From: Candidatus Altarchaeales archaeon
Lineage (GTDB): Archaea > Altiarchaeota > Altiarchaeia > IMC4 > SCGC-AAA252-I15
Direction: 5' to 3'
DNA: 64,000 nucleotides
Assembly: GCA_014727915.1 (NCBI GenBank)
Contig: WJMO01000006.1
Coordinates: forward strand, 408,762-472,761
This document shows, one piece after another, positions 1 to 8,612 of this stretch (position 1 is the first letter of the stretch; each line of letters begins with the position of its first letter). The notes under the pieces are model-generated. The model saw nothing but the letters and a program-made list of their open reading frames with translations. It was not told where the DNA came from and did not search any database. Made by a program: the position numbers and the translations under genes.

Positions 1-1187
1 ACTCCCACGTCCTGGCCGTTAAGACGAGGGACCGTGGGGGTATCCAGACGTACTTCTACCTCGAATACGAGCCTGAAGGCTCATACTGGTCTAGTCTGGC
101 GCTTTTATCGGCTGCTGGAGCGGCCGCAATATTCTATTTGAGCAGGAGGATCGAGGATTTCAGGAAGTCGAAGCCAGGATACCGTAAGCTACTGTTTCTC
201 CTTATGTTCTGCCTGCTGGTGTTCTCCGCATACATGAAATACCCCCTAGTCTCACAGCCGGAAGTCTACGACCTAAGGATGATATACTATTTCAGCAGGG
301 ACCTGAGCAACGGGGAGAACCCCTATAGGATGATGGAGAACACTTCATTGAGCCATGTGGGGGGGCATCCCAGCTACATGCCGCTAGTGTACATTACCGG
401 CGCGGGAATATCAAAACTAGGCAGTAGCCTGGAGGAGTGGTCCTACCTCATGAGGTTGCTCTCCCTGGTCTGCGACTTGGGCGTGGCCTTTTTGATATTC
501 AAGGCGGCAATGGGCAGGGGTAACCCGCTGCTGGGGTTGTTCGGAGCCGCATTCTGGTCGTTCAACAGGTTCTCTCTGATAGTCCTGAAAGACGGTCACT
601 GGGACATAATAACCCTCTTCTTCCTTGTCTGGTCCATACATCTTATGGAGCGGCGTCCGAAGATCGCATGTCTGCTGCTGGGCGCGGCGATTTCCATAAA
701 GCAGTTCCCGGTCGTGCTGGCTCCAGTCTACGTGCTCATGCTAAGGGAGAGGTTGGGTTTTGTCAAGTCTTCAGCGCTTGTTCTTGCAGTGCCGTTGCTG
801 GTCTCCACACCATTCCTAATGTGGAACTCAACAGCCTTCACAAAGGCAATAGGTCAGACTGCAGTGCGGCCTAACAGCGGGGTTAGCATGAGGTTCAGCG
901 ACAGCCCGCTGTTGGATTTCACCGGCGATAGCGGTATGCTGTCAAGAGCGCCTCTGATCATATTGTATGCGATACTGTATGCCCTAGTTCACATGGGGTG
1001 GGTCCGCCCCTACTCTGCGGCTCTGATATCATTCACCCTCTTCCTCAGCTATAACCCGTACATATACGGAAGGTACTTCACATGGATTATGCCCTTCCTG
1101 CCCCTCACTTTGCTAGAGGTGTTCGAGCGAAAGACCTTAGCCTCGATAGAAGAGTGCGGGGGGAGACCGCCAGGAAAAAGGCCATGA
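1..1187 (+). CDS. Polytopic membrane protein, GT-C/DUF2029-like (5' partial)
   Basis: The frame is open from base 3, before the first usable start (TTG at 138), so the gene begins outside the window. The visible part starts with a soluble stretch (about 25 residues), a transmembrane helix and a basic patch, followed by about 8-9 further hydrophobic segments. Short acidic, aromatic loops, such as the one containing NPYRMM near residue 60 after the TTG, resemble polyprenol-phosphate-dependent mannosyltransferases of the GT87/DUF2029 type. That family assignment is inference from composition and topology; no catalytic residue is certain. The 3' end overlaps the convergent gene (stop at 1105) by 83 bases. 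The N-terminal part may be a separate domain fused to the glycosyltransferase-like core. Confidence 0.6.
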   Translation, partial: SHVLAVKTRDRGGIQTYFYLEYEPEGSYWSSLALLSAAGAAAIFYLSRRIEDFRKSKPGYRKLLFLLMFCLLVFSAYMKYPLVSQPEVYDLRMIYYFSRDLSNGENPYRMMENTSLSHVGGHPSYMPLVYITGAGISKLGSSLEEWSYLMRLLSLVCDLGVAFLIFKAAMGRGNPLLGLFGAAFWSFNRFSLIVLKDGHWDIITLFFLVWSIHLMERRPKIACLLLGAAISIKQFPVVLAPVYVLMLRERLGFVKSSALVLAVPLLVSTPFLMWNSTAFTKAIGQTAVRPNSGVSMRFSDSPLLDFTGDSGMLSRAPLIILYAILYALVHMGWVRPYSAALISFTLFLSYNPYIYGRYFTWIMPFLPLTLLEVFERKTLASIEECGGRPPGKRP

Positions 1188-3393
1188 ATGAGATTGCATT
1201 TAGGAGATGCTGTGATAGTGGTTTAACGTAATTGAACTCCACGAGATGAGTTCCCGGCTCTATGAAAACCCCTGGGTACTCTGGAGTGACCCTGAGGGTG
1301 TCCTTTCTCACGCCGTCCACTTCCACCCGCCAGTAAGGGTGGTATCTCATCTTGTATATTAGCAGGCCTGGCTCGTCGGCCTCCACCTTTATGAGCGCAG
1401 CGTGGATGGACCTCTTAACAACCGTGGTTCTGCTGTTCCGATCTTGGGGGCTTCTCTCCTTTATGGCTCTTCTAACGGTGTTGTGGGGCTGTTCCGTGCC
1501 GTTGAAGACCTTGCCCTCGAAGGCAGCGACCAGTATTGGGTGGGGTTCCCTGTCGTATCGCATCAGATAGGAGTATCTGCTGGGGTCGACGGCCTGTCCG
1601 GTATATTCCACTATGAGGGGAATGTGGTCTCGGCGGCTGTTGTTCTTGTAGTAGTGCAACCACACTTCAGCTATCCTCCGCCATCCCTCCTCCGTGGATG
1701 ACAGGAGTGCTGGCTGCTTGTGCGAGAGGAAAGCGTAGCTGAAATCCCCGTCATACCTGAATAGACTGTACTGTCGGTCTGAGTAGACTTTCGTTAGGTC
1801 GCCTTCCAGGTTGGGGGGAACATCGTATATGGAGCTTGTCACAAGGTATCGTATGTTGAATATGTGGAATATGCTCTCATAGTTTGTTAGGTCTCCCCAG
1901 AACCGGGTGGAGTATATGCGCCTGAAGTAGGGCCGGTCGTACAGCCAGGGCTGGGAGAGGACGACGGGAGCCGACTTGACTCCAGTGTCCGTGTCTCCGT
2001 AGACCCTCCCGTCAAAGCCGTCCCGGTCCATCGCCTCCCCTATGTTCTTTAGGGAGTTAATCCAGTAGTCGATGGTCTCTACCTCCTTCTCGGAGGTGAT
2101 GAGCCTCTCATTGTAGGGCGTGTACAGGACAGCCAGCAATATTAGGTAGGACATGGCATACCCGACTTTGCGGGATCCGAGGACTCTCTTTGAAACGTTG
2201 GGTATAGATGATAGTATCCAGTATAGCACGTTGGCTGATAGGGTTATGGAGAAGAACTCCAGAAGGTATATGGTGCGCTTAGGGTTCAGGAAGTCTGAGA
2301 AGGGCAGCAGTCTGAGCAGTGTTATGTCGTCTTTGCCCACGAAGAACAAGAAGGCTATGACCGCCCCGGTTGCGCAGAAGAGGCCGAAGCGCCGTCTGCT
2401 CGCTAGGGCGTATGCAAGCCCGAGGGAGGTCAGTGCTGTAAGCACTGGGAGCCTGCCCCGGCCCATGTTCTTGGGCCATCTGAGGTGTTTGTCCGCATCG
2501 AATCCGAAGTTGTCTGACACGTCGAGAAGTTCTCCAGAGTAGAACGCTGAAAGCGCGGAATCGACGGAGAAGGAGGATTTGACCGCCTGCATCCTCAGGT
2601 TCCTAGGAGCGTATTGGATGTGCTCGGTGAGGGGGAGTATCCAGAACATGGACATGAGGAAGGTTAATGCCCCGGCTGTCAGGGCGTGTTTGACAGGCTT
2701 CATCAGATCCTTCCGCTTGAGCCCAGGGTATGCGAACAGCAGGTCCAGGAAGCCCACTATTATGAGGAAGTAGGCGTAGTATGGGTGCGCGAAGAATGTT
2801 ACCGTGAACAGGAGCGAGGTCCTTCGGATTCCCTTTCCCTCCCTAACCGTCTCATGGAAGCTTCCCAATGCGAGGGGGAAGATGAACGCGCCCAGCACCT
2901 GTGAGGTCAGTCCAAGTACGAAATACGCTGTTGTGGTGTGGCCCCATCCAGATATGGGAAGTGCAGAGAGCAAGGCCGCTATGCCGCACATTATGGGTGG
3001 CATCTTAAACTTGTCCAGGGCATAGTAGACGCTCAGCGGATAGAGCGAGTATATGAGCACCACCATGAGGTTGTGTGCTGACAGCAGCGATATGGCGTCT
3101 AAAGACAGTATGTTCAATGCTGCGACTATGAGGTACATGAGGAACTGGTGGGCGTTGAACCAGGGATAGCCGGTCCCGTATGAGTGGACGAACCCGAATA
3201 TCATATGCTCTTCCAGTATTAGCTTCCGCAGATAGTATGTGTGGGAGAAATGGTACTGGTCGTCGCCAGAATCGTTGACACCGTCTGCCAGCAGGGGAGA
3301 TGTTATGTGCAGGTTGAACATGACAGCTGAAGCCAGCAAAACCAGCGAAGCCAACCTCGCGTGCTTCTCCTTTTTAGGCAGTCTAAACCTCAT
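1105..3393 (-). CDS. Large polytopic membrane protein (PTPS-related/YfhO-like)
   Basis: A 762-residue protein with an N-terminal signal-anchor, an acidic loop containing GDDQYHFSH near residue 43, about 10 further membrane helices to about residue 410, and a C-terminal exposed domain of about 300 residues before a last helix near the end. This layout resembles the membrane proteins annotated as 6-pyruvoyl-tetrahydropterin synthase related or YfhO-like, which are thought to handle lipid-linked sugars. The assignment is by architecture only. The start overlaps the stop of the upstream gene (3390) by 4 bases, so the two are very probably cotranscribed and may act together in the envelope. The 3' end runs 83 bases into the convergent gene. 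Confidence 0.6.
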   Translation of the reverse strand: MRFRLPKKEKHARLASLVLLASAVMFNLHITSPLLADGVNDSGDDQYHFSHTYYLRKLILEEHMIFGFVHSYGTGYPWFNAHQFLMYLIVAALNILSLDAISLLSAHNLMVVLIYSLYPLSVYYALDKFKMPPIMCGIAALLSALPISGWGHTTTAYFVLGLTSQVLGAFIFPLALGSFHETVREGKGIRRTSLLFTVTFFAHPYYAYFLIIVGFLDLLFAYPGLKRKDLMKPVKHALTAGALTFLMSMFWILPLTEHIQYAPRNLRMQAVKSSFSVDSALSAFYSGELLDVSDNFGFDADKHLRWPKNMGRGRLPVLTALTSLGLAYALASRRRFGLFCATGAVIAFLFFVGKDDITLLRLLPFSDFLNPKRTIYLLEFFSITLSANVLYWILSSIPNVSKRVLGSRKVGYAMSYLILLAVLYTPYNERLITSEKEVETIDYWINSLKNIGEAMDRDGFDGRVYGDTDTGVKSAPVVLSQPWLYDRPYFRRIYSTRFWGDLTNYESIFHIFNIRYLVTSSIYDVPPNLEGDLTKVYSDRQYSLFRYDGDFSYAFLSHKQPALLSSTEEGWRRIAEVWLHYYKNNSRRDHIPLIVEYTGQAVDPSRYSYLMRYDREPHPILVAAFEGKVFNGTEQPHNTVRRAIKERSPQDRNSRTTVVKRSIHAALIKVEADEPGLLIYKMRYHPYWRVEVDGVRKDTLRVTPEYPGVFIEPGTHLVEFNYVKPLSQHLLNAISFMAFFLAVSPRTLLSRLRSFARTPLAK

Positions 3394-4193
3394 TTCCTAA
3401 GTTTGAAATATGAATAGGCACCTATGACAGAAAGCGACAGGGCGACCGCGAGAATTATATGGGAGTTGCTTGACTCGTTCTTTTTCACAACGACCCTGCC
3501 CTTGGTCAGGGTCGACTTGTAGACCCCGTCCTCAACGTAGTCGATAACCGCCAACACGCCAAAGTCCCCCGGCAAGGCCATGAAGTTGGAGACCGTGTAC
3601 TCCACCTCCTTCTCGCTTCGGGGCTCTACCTCAACCTCCCTCAGATCATCGTCCAATGACAGGCTGTGGGGGACCACAACCCTGACGTCAACGTTGTGGG
3701 GTATGTCATCAGCGTTCTTCAGCTTTAGAGTAAGCTTGGCTGATCCGTCGGTGGGCAATTCAGCGGATGACATCTCGGCGAAGACCATCGACACTGACCT
3801 CTCTTCCACCATCATGGCAGACTCGAATATCATGTAGATGGGATAGTTGTTATTGTCGTGGAATTGCAGCATGAATATGAGGGGGTAGACTCCAGGCTCG
3901 GCCTGAGGGTCCAATGATACGTTGAGGACCTTGCTGATTGGCTTGTCTGGTTTTATCACGTCGAAGTATAAGGGCTCAGAGTCCAGCTCGTCCGGGAACA
4001 CCAGAGACGCCTGGCCGTTGTATGCTATCTCATCCCCTGTGTTAGTTAGCTCGACGGACATTTTAGCCTCGGTTGTGCCGTGGAACTGCAGGGGCTGAAT
4101 CCGCATGGTCATGGTGAAGCCGGCGGAAACGCACTGTATGGAAGCTAGAACTAGAAAAGCGGCCAAAGCCAGGACAGTGCGCCTTGAGCTCAT
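3390..4193 (-). CDS. Secreted CARDB-like protein with C-terminal membrane anchor
   Basis: I start at 4193 because the product then begins MSSRRT followed by a clear Sec signal peptide ending near SAG; the longer frame adds 62 residues lacking any signal. The 267-residue product has two beta-rich, CARDB/NEW3-like segments (patterns such as VELTNTGDE and LKLKNADD, typical of archaeal surface adhesion modules), then a hydrophobic helix and a short KLRK cytoplasmic tail. It is probably a surface-anchored immunoglobulin-fold protein. It heads an operon with the large membrane protein downstream (4-base overlap). Function unknown. Confidence 0.65.
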   Translation of the reverse strand: MSSRRTVLALAAFLVLASIQCVSAGFTMTMRIQPLQFHGTTEAKMSVELTNTGDEIAYNGQASLVFPDELDSEPLYFDVIKPDKPISKVLNVSLDPQAEPGVYPLIFMLQFHDNNNYPIYMIFESAMMVEERSVSMVFAEMSSAELPTDGSAKLTLKLKNADDIPHNVDVRVVVPHSLSLDDDLREVEVEPRSEKEVEYTVSNFMALPGDFGVLAVIDYVEDGVYKSTLTKGRVVVKKNESSNSHIILAVALSLSVIGAYSYFKLRK

Positions 4194-4227
4194 GTTCAAA
4201 TATATAGAGGGCCTGCAATAAAAGGGT

Positions 4228-5328
4228 TTAGAGGAGTTTCTCGGCCTTTTTCCTGGCGGAGGGCAGTTTTTTCTGGTGTTTGAGCAGGAACCGTTCAAGT
4301 AGTTCAGCGCATATGCCCTTGCACTCCCCGCATAGCAGCTTACCCTCCCTGCACTCATGGTATACCCTGCTAAGCTCAAGGTCGTCGTCCATGAGATGAT
4401 ATAGGAGCAGCTCGTATACCATGCATTTCTCCGGCTCTCCTCCGCGTTCTTTCTGGTCTTCCACGGTGGTACGCCCGCCGGTCATGGCGGACATTATCTT
4501 CTTCCTTGCGGACTTGGGTTCCTCGCTCAAGGCGACATAACTCTTCGGGTCGGAGGAGCTCATCTTACCTCCTTGTAGTCCGCTCATGAACTTATGGTAG
4601 GTTGCGGACGGGGGGATGCACTTCATGTCCCTTCCGCTGTCGCGTTTCGCGTTCAACCGGGAGGCGATGTCCCTTGTTAGCCTGATGTGGGGGTCCTGGT
4701 CGGCGCCCACGGGGACCACGACAGGCTTCGGACCGCCGAAGAGTTCAAGTTGGGGGTGCAGTATGTCCGCGACCTGGGAGAGGACGGACACCAGCTTGCC
4801 CGTGGTCATATCCCCATATATCGACTGGAGCTCGTTCAACGTCACCCTCTTGGATGAGATGTCCCGGAGCTTGTAGTATTCTGGCACGTAGTCGCTCTGG
4901 AACCAGAAGCGCATGCCCCTCTTCTTCAAGCCCAGAGCGAAATAGTTGGACAGGTACTCTGTCAAAGCGGTCTTCCTGGCGTCCTCGAAGGAAACGTCGC
5001 GCATTAGATAGCTCTCCATGTCGGCGGCGCATATGTAGGTCTCAGCTCCCATCTGCTGGAACCAGATTATCTCGTCAGCGACCATCTTATGCCCCATGTG
5101 GAACCTTCCTGACGGCATCAGCCCGGTCATCATGGCAAAGGGCTTGCCCTTGTCCAACGCCTCGACTATCTTCCCGAAGTCGCGGTGGCCGAATATTATC
5201 CCCCTACGGATGTACCTGAAGCTGTCGAACCTCTGCCTGAAGGCCTCGAAGGATTCCATCCCGAAATCCTCGATGAGCTTGCCGTAGTCTTTTATCTCGC
5301 CGACGCTCCAGGGGTCAAAGTCCTTCAT
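4228..5328 (-). CDS. trpS: Tryptophanyl-tRNA synthetase
   Basis: Charges tRNA-Trp in the cytoplasm. The 366-residue protein carries the class I signatures: a HIGH-type motif FHMGHK near residues 76-81 and a KMSKS-type motif GKMSSSDP near residue 255, in the arrangement of archaeal/eukaryal TrpRS. The first about 60 residues (DPWSVGEI, then FRYIRRGIIFGHRD) are also characteristic of archaeal TrpRS. The C-terminal part has a CGECKGIC cysteine pair that could bind metal. The start overlaps the stop of the MazG-like gene by 4 bases, so the two form an operon. Confidence 0.95.
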   Translation of the reverse strand: MKDFDPWSVGEIKDYGKLIEDFGMESFEAFRQRFDSFRYIRRGIIFGHRDFGKIVEALDKGKPFAMMTGLMPSGRFHMGHKMVADEIIWFQQMGAETYICAADMESYLMRDVSFEDARKTALTEYLSNYFALGLKKRGMRFWFQSDYVPEYYKLRDISSKRVTLNELQSIYGDMTTGKLVSVLSQVADILHPQLELFGGPKPVVVPVGADQDPHIRLTRDIASRLNAKRDSGRDMKCIPPSATYHKFMSGLQGGKMSSSDPKSYVALSEEPKSARKKIMSAMTGGRTTVEDQKERGGEPEKCMVYELLLYHLMDDDLELSRVYHECREGKLLCGECKGICAELLERFLLKHQKKLPSARKKAEKLL

Positions 5329-5609
5329 TTTTTCTCATATCTCTCTTCAAGCCTATTCCAGCCCTCGTCCAGGTCCAAACCCAGCAGGTTGCCTAGCTTG
5401 AAGGTAAGGTAGATGAGGTCCGATATCTCGTCGTTTACCTCCTCCCCGTCGAATGTTTCTTTCCTATATCCTGTCTTCCTAAGTATGTTCCGTGATATCT
5501 CTCCCAGCTCCTCCTGCATGTGGAGGAGCGTATGCTCTGGAACGTCCCCCGCCCATCCGAAGCGCCTGTCAAATTCCCTCACCTGCTCTTGCAGTTCATA
5601 TAAGCCCAT
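5325..5609 (-). CDS. MazG-like nucleotide pyrophosphohydrolase
   Basis: A 94-residue all-alpha NTP pyrophosphohydrolase-like protein starting MGLYELQEQV at 5609; the longer frame has no family homology upstream. The MazG metal-binding signature is visible as EELGE (about residues 45-49) followed by DEISDLIY about 25 residues later, giving the ExxE...ExxD pattern. Such proteins hydrolyse non-canonical or excess NTPs to NMP and pyrophosphate. It is translationally coupled to trpS by a 4-base overlap. The divergent truD start lies only 12 bases away, so the two promoters must sit inside the opposing coding sequences or overlap. Confidence 0.8.
   Translation of the reverse strand: MGLYELQEQVREFDRRFGWAGDVPEHTLLHMQEELGEISRNILRKTGYRKETFDGEEVNDEISDLIYLTFKLGNLLGLDLDEGWNRLEERYEKK
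5598..5603 (+). promoter_or_regulatory. Putative TATA box for truD
   Basis: TATAAG lies 19-24 bases before the truD ATG at 5622, a spacing consistent with a leaderless archaeal transcript. It sits within the first codons of the divergent mazG-like gene. Confidence 0.45.
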
Positions 5610-5621
5610 GCAAAATATAAT

Positions 5622-6785
5622 GTGATGTCCACAATAAAACCTCCGCCGGAGGAGGTATACGTCGGTTTGGAGGAGTACAAAAGTAGTTGCGAGGGAATCG
5701 GCGGGACCTTGAAACGGGAACCGGGGGATTTCATCGTCCGTGAGATAACAGAGGAGGATAAGGTCCTGGAGCTGGACTCGGACGTGAGCGGGGACATGCT
5801 CCCAGGCGACTACACCCACTTCACACTGGTAAAGGAGAACTGGGACACAATGAGGGCCGTGAAGGAGATCTCAAAGGCGCTTGGTGTGAGCAGGAAACGG
5901 CTGGCCTTCGCAGGAACGAAGGACAGGAGGGCGGTTACCGCCCAGAGGATAAGCGCCTACAAGGTGCCGGTTGAAAAGCTCCGAGGGATAAGGATAAAGG
6001 ACCTGACCCTGAAGGATTTCGGCTACAGCGACGAGAGCCTCGGGCTGGGCTCGTTGAGGGGAAACAGGTTCACGGTAAAGGTCAGGGGAGTATGCAGTGG
6101 AGCGGATGAGAGGATAGGGAAGATTGCAGGGGAGATATCCTCCGGGTTCCCCAACTACTATGGGAGGCAGAGGTTCGGAGAGGCGAGGCCCATAACACAC
6201 GAGGTCGGATCTTTCATACTGAAGGGGGACCTGGAGTCAGCGGTAATGACATACCTTGCCAAATCATTCCCGGGGGAGGATGAAGGCGTGAGAGCCCTCA
6301 GAGAGGAACTATGGCGTAGCCGGGACTTCCAGGCCGCGTTGAACAGTTTCCCAGCTAGTATGGGATACGAGAAGGCGATTCTGAACCACCTGATACAATA
6401 TGAAGAAGACTACGAGGGGGCCTTGAAGGCCCTGCCCAAGAGCCTGCAGAGGATGTTCGTCCACGCCTACCAGAGCTACCTGTTCAACCGGGCCCTAAGC
6501 CGGTGCATCCGGGAGAGCTATACAGTGGAGAAGCTGCCGTTGGTGGGGTTTGAAGTAGGGGCGGACGATATCTCTGCGGGCATAATGGAGGCGGACGGGA
6601 TAGAACAGGCCGACTTCGAGGTTGATGGCATGCGGGACCTGAAGAGCAGGGGGGAGTATAGGCTGTGCTTCGAAGCTGCCAAGGGTATCGAATGGAGGGT
6701 GGACGGGGACGATGCTGTATTCAGCTTCAGCCTCTCCAAGGGATCCTATGCCACCGTGGTAATCCGGGAGTTCACAAAGAACTGA
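5622..6785 (+). CDS. truD: tRNA pseudouridine(13) synthase TruD
   Basis: Isomerises U13 of tRNA to pseudouridine. The 387-residue length and motifs fit the archaeal TruD/Pus7 family: the catalytic aspartate in GTKDRRAVTAQ (about residues 97-107), NYYGRQRFG near residue 172, and QSYLFNRALS near residue 285, all family landmarks. The start (ATGATG) is 12 bases from the divergent mazG-like ATG; a TATA-like sequence about 20 bases upstream suggests leaderless expression. Downstream is a 400-base non-coding stretch, so it is probably monocistronic. Confidence 0.95.
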   Translation: MMSTIKPPPEEVYVGLEEYKSSCEGIGGTLKREPGDFIVREITEEDKVLELDSDVSGDMLPGDYTHFTLVKENWDTMRAVKEISKALGVSRKRLAFAGTKDRRAVTAQRISAYKVPVEKLRGIRIKDLTLKDFGYSDESLGLGSLRGNRFTVKVRGVCSGADERIGKIAGEISSGFPNYYGRQRFGEARPITHEVGSFILKGDLESAVMTYLAKSFPGEDEGVRALREELWRSRDFQAALNSFPASMGYEKAILNHLIQYEEDYEGALKALPKSLQRMFVHAYQSYLFNRALSRCIRESYTVEKLPLVGFEVGADDISAGIMEADGIEQADFEVDGMRDLKSRGEYRLCFEAAKGIEWRVDGDDAVFSFSLSKGSYATVVIREFTKN

Positions 6786-7185
6786 AAAACAGCATATAAA
6801 CCTGTGAGTCCATACCCGAGAAAAACATATTCACCAAAGGTTGATACTGGTCAAACATGCGAAAACGAGCATGTAACCCCATCGTTAGTACGATATTCAA
6901 ATGATTTAGACAGTATAGGAGTGGGTGCTGCCAAACGTCGGGTTTGTATTTCGGGAGCACAGCAACACCCTGATATTACCGCATAATAACTGGTGAAATC
7001 TATCGGGATTAAATACGCACACTGGGATTATTTAATTGAGGTTGGGGTAAAAGGTTGAGGATGAGTTTCTTTCTCACCCCCCTAGATGAGAAGGACACCG
7101 TTTAACAAAAGGACACCTCCCAAAAAAACCCCAACCCCCCCCATTCTAATGCTGTTATTTATCCAATGTTTCGTATTCCTATGGT
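6786..7185. other. 400-base intergenic region, possible structured RNA
   Basis: No convincing reading frame. It contains an inverted repeat ACATGC/GCATGT at about 6856-6875 and a longer imperfect pairing (GGGTG plus CTG with CAG plus CACCC) spanning roughly 6922-6972, then homopolymer-rich sequence (A7, C7 tracts) before the MATE gene. Base composition is more AT-rich than the flanking genes. It may hold an unrecognised ncRNA or be decayed coding DNA; I see no tRNA, rRNA or C/D box pattern. Confidence 0.3.
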
Positions 7186-8553
7186 ATGGGTAAGGACCTG
7201 ACCGAAGGCAACATCTCAAGGACCATAATAGAGACTTCCGTGCCTTTGATGGTCGCTTTTGTCTTGCAAAGCGCATTCAACATAGCGGATGCCTTTTTCG
7301 TGGGTAAGATAAGCGCTGAAGCCCTTGCCGCGGTCAGCATAAGCTTCCCCGTGGTATTCCTCATAATCGCCCTTGGAACCGGTATAGGGGCTGGCACCAC
7401 CTCCGTGGTAGCCAGATACATAGGGGCAAAAGACTACGACAACGCGGATAACGCGGCTGAACACGCCCTTATATCCTCTGGTTTTGTGGGTTTGGGGCTT
7501 GGCATAGCAGGTTTCCTGATTTCACCGTACCTGTTCGACATAATAGGCGCGGAAGGCAGCCTTAAGGCTCTCGCGCTCGAGTACATAAACATACTGTTGT
7601 TCTTCACGGTCTTCATGATGTTCGCCTTCGTCGGGAATAGCATACTCAGGGGTGAGGGGGACATGAAGACGCCCATGAAGATAATGGGTTTGTCCTCCAT
7701 ACTAAACATAGTGTTCGACCCGTTCTTCATCTTCCCTGGCGGCTATCATCTGCCCTTCGGCCTGGTTCTTCCGTTCGGTTTGGGCCTGGGAGTCCGGGGG
7801 GCTGCCATCGCCACGCTCACCGCCCGGGGAATCGGGATGTCATGGCTCACATGGCACATACTGACAGGCAGATCCTGGGTAAAACTGGACTTCAGGCACT
7901 TCAGATACGATTTCAGCCACGTTAAGAACATATTCTTCGTGGGGGTGCCGGCTTCATTGATAAACGTCACCATGAGCGTTGGCATGTTCCTGTGGACTGT
8001 CATAGTCGGGATGCACGGTACGGCTGCGTTGGCGGCCTACGGCATCGGTTTCAGGTTGGACACTGTCGCGTTGCTGCCTGCCATGGGAGTATCGGTCGCG
8101 GTTATAAGCATAGTAGGCCAGAACATCGGGGCCGGTAAGCTTGGCCGCGCGAGGCAGGCAACCTACAAGGCAGGGATGATGGCTTCAGGTTTCATGGTCT
8201 TTATAGGGATATTGTTCAACCTTTTCTCTGTGCAGATAATATCTGCTTTCAACACCGACCCCGAGGTGGTGGGTTATGGCGTTTCTTTTCTGCGCATAAT
8301 ACCCTGGAGCTATATCTTCGTGGGGTTGGCCATGTGCATATCCTCCGCCTTCGTGGGTTCCGGCCAGGCATTGCTGGCTCTGCTCATAACCATCATGAGG
8401 ATCATCGTGTTCTCTGTTCCCCTGGCCTACCTGATATCCCTGGCCTATGGCGTCAGCGGCATTTGGATGGGCATAGCCGCTGGATCCATACTGGGGTCCC
8501 TATTCGCGCTTTTGCTGTTCAAGAGATGCTGCACACTCAAATATACAGCCTAA
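7186..8553 (+). CDS. MATE-family multidrug/Na+ efflux transporter
   Basis: A 455-residue integral membrane protein with 12 predicted helices in two repeats, typical MATE size. The N-terminal repeat begins near SVPLMVAFVLQSAFNIADAF, and each half has the family pattern of a long first helix followed by a Gly-rich loop (GTGIGAGTTSVVARYIGA in the first half, VGQNIGAGKLGRARQ in the second). The family exports cationic drugs or metabolites using Na+ or H+ gradients; the substrate cannot be told from sequence. It stands alone, with non-coding DNA upstream and cdc48 60 bases downstream. Confidence 0.9.
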   Translation: MGKDLTEGNISRTIIETSVPLMVAFVLQSAFNIADAFFVGKISAEALAAVSISFPVVFLIIALGTGIGAGTTSVVARYIGAKDYDNADNAAEHALISSGFVGLGLGIAGFLISPYLFDIIGAEGSLKALALEYINILLFFTVFMMFAFVGNSILRGEGDMKTPMKIMGLSSILNIVFDPFFIFPGGYHLPFGLVLPFGLGLGVRGAAIATLTARGIGMSWLTWHILTGRSWVKLDFRHFRYDFSHVKNIFFVGVPASLINVTMSVGMFLWTVIVGMHGTAALAAYGIGFRLDTVALLPAMGVSVAVISIVGQNIGAGKLGRARQATYKAGMMASGFMVFIGILFNLFSVQIISAFNTDPEVVGYGVSFLRIIPWSYIFVGLAMCISSAFVGSGQALLALLITIMRIIVFSVPLAYLISLAYGVSGIWMGIAAGSILGSLFALLLFKRCCTLKYTA

Positions 8554-8612
8554 CCCATGGGTAATCACAAGGTATTTAAAGGTGTTGTGTTCTATATATC
8601 TACCAATCTAGG

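Noticed and set aside
5610..5819. 70-residue N-terminal extension of the MazG-like protein
   Set aside because: It overlaps truD coding sequence on the other strand and has no family similarity; the 94-residue form is standard size.
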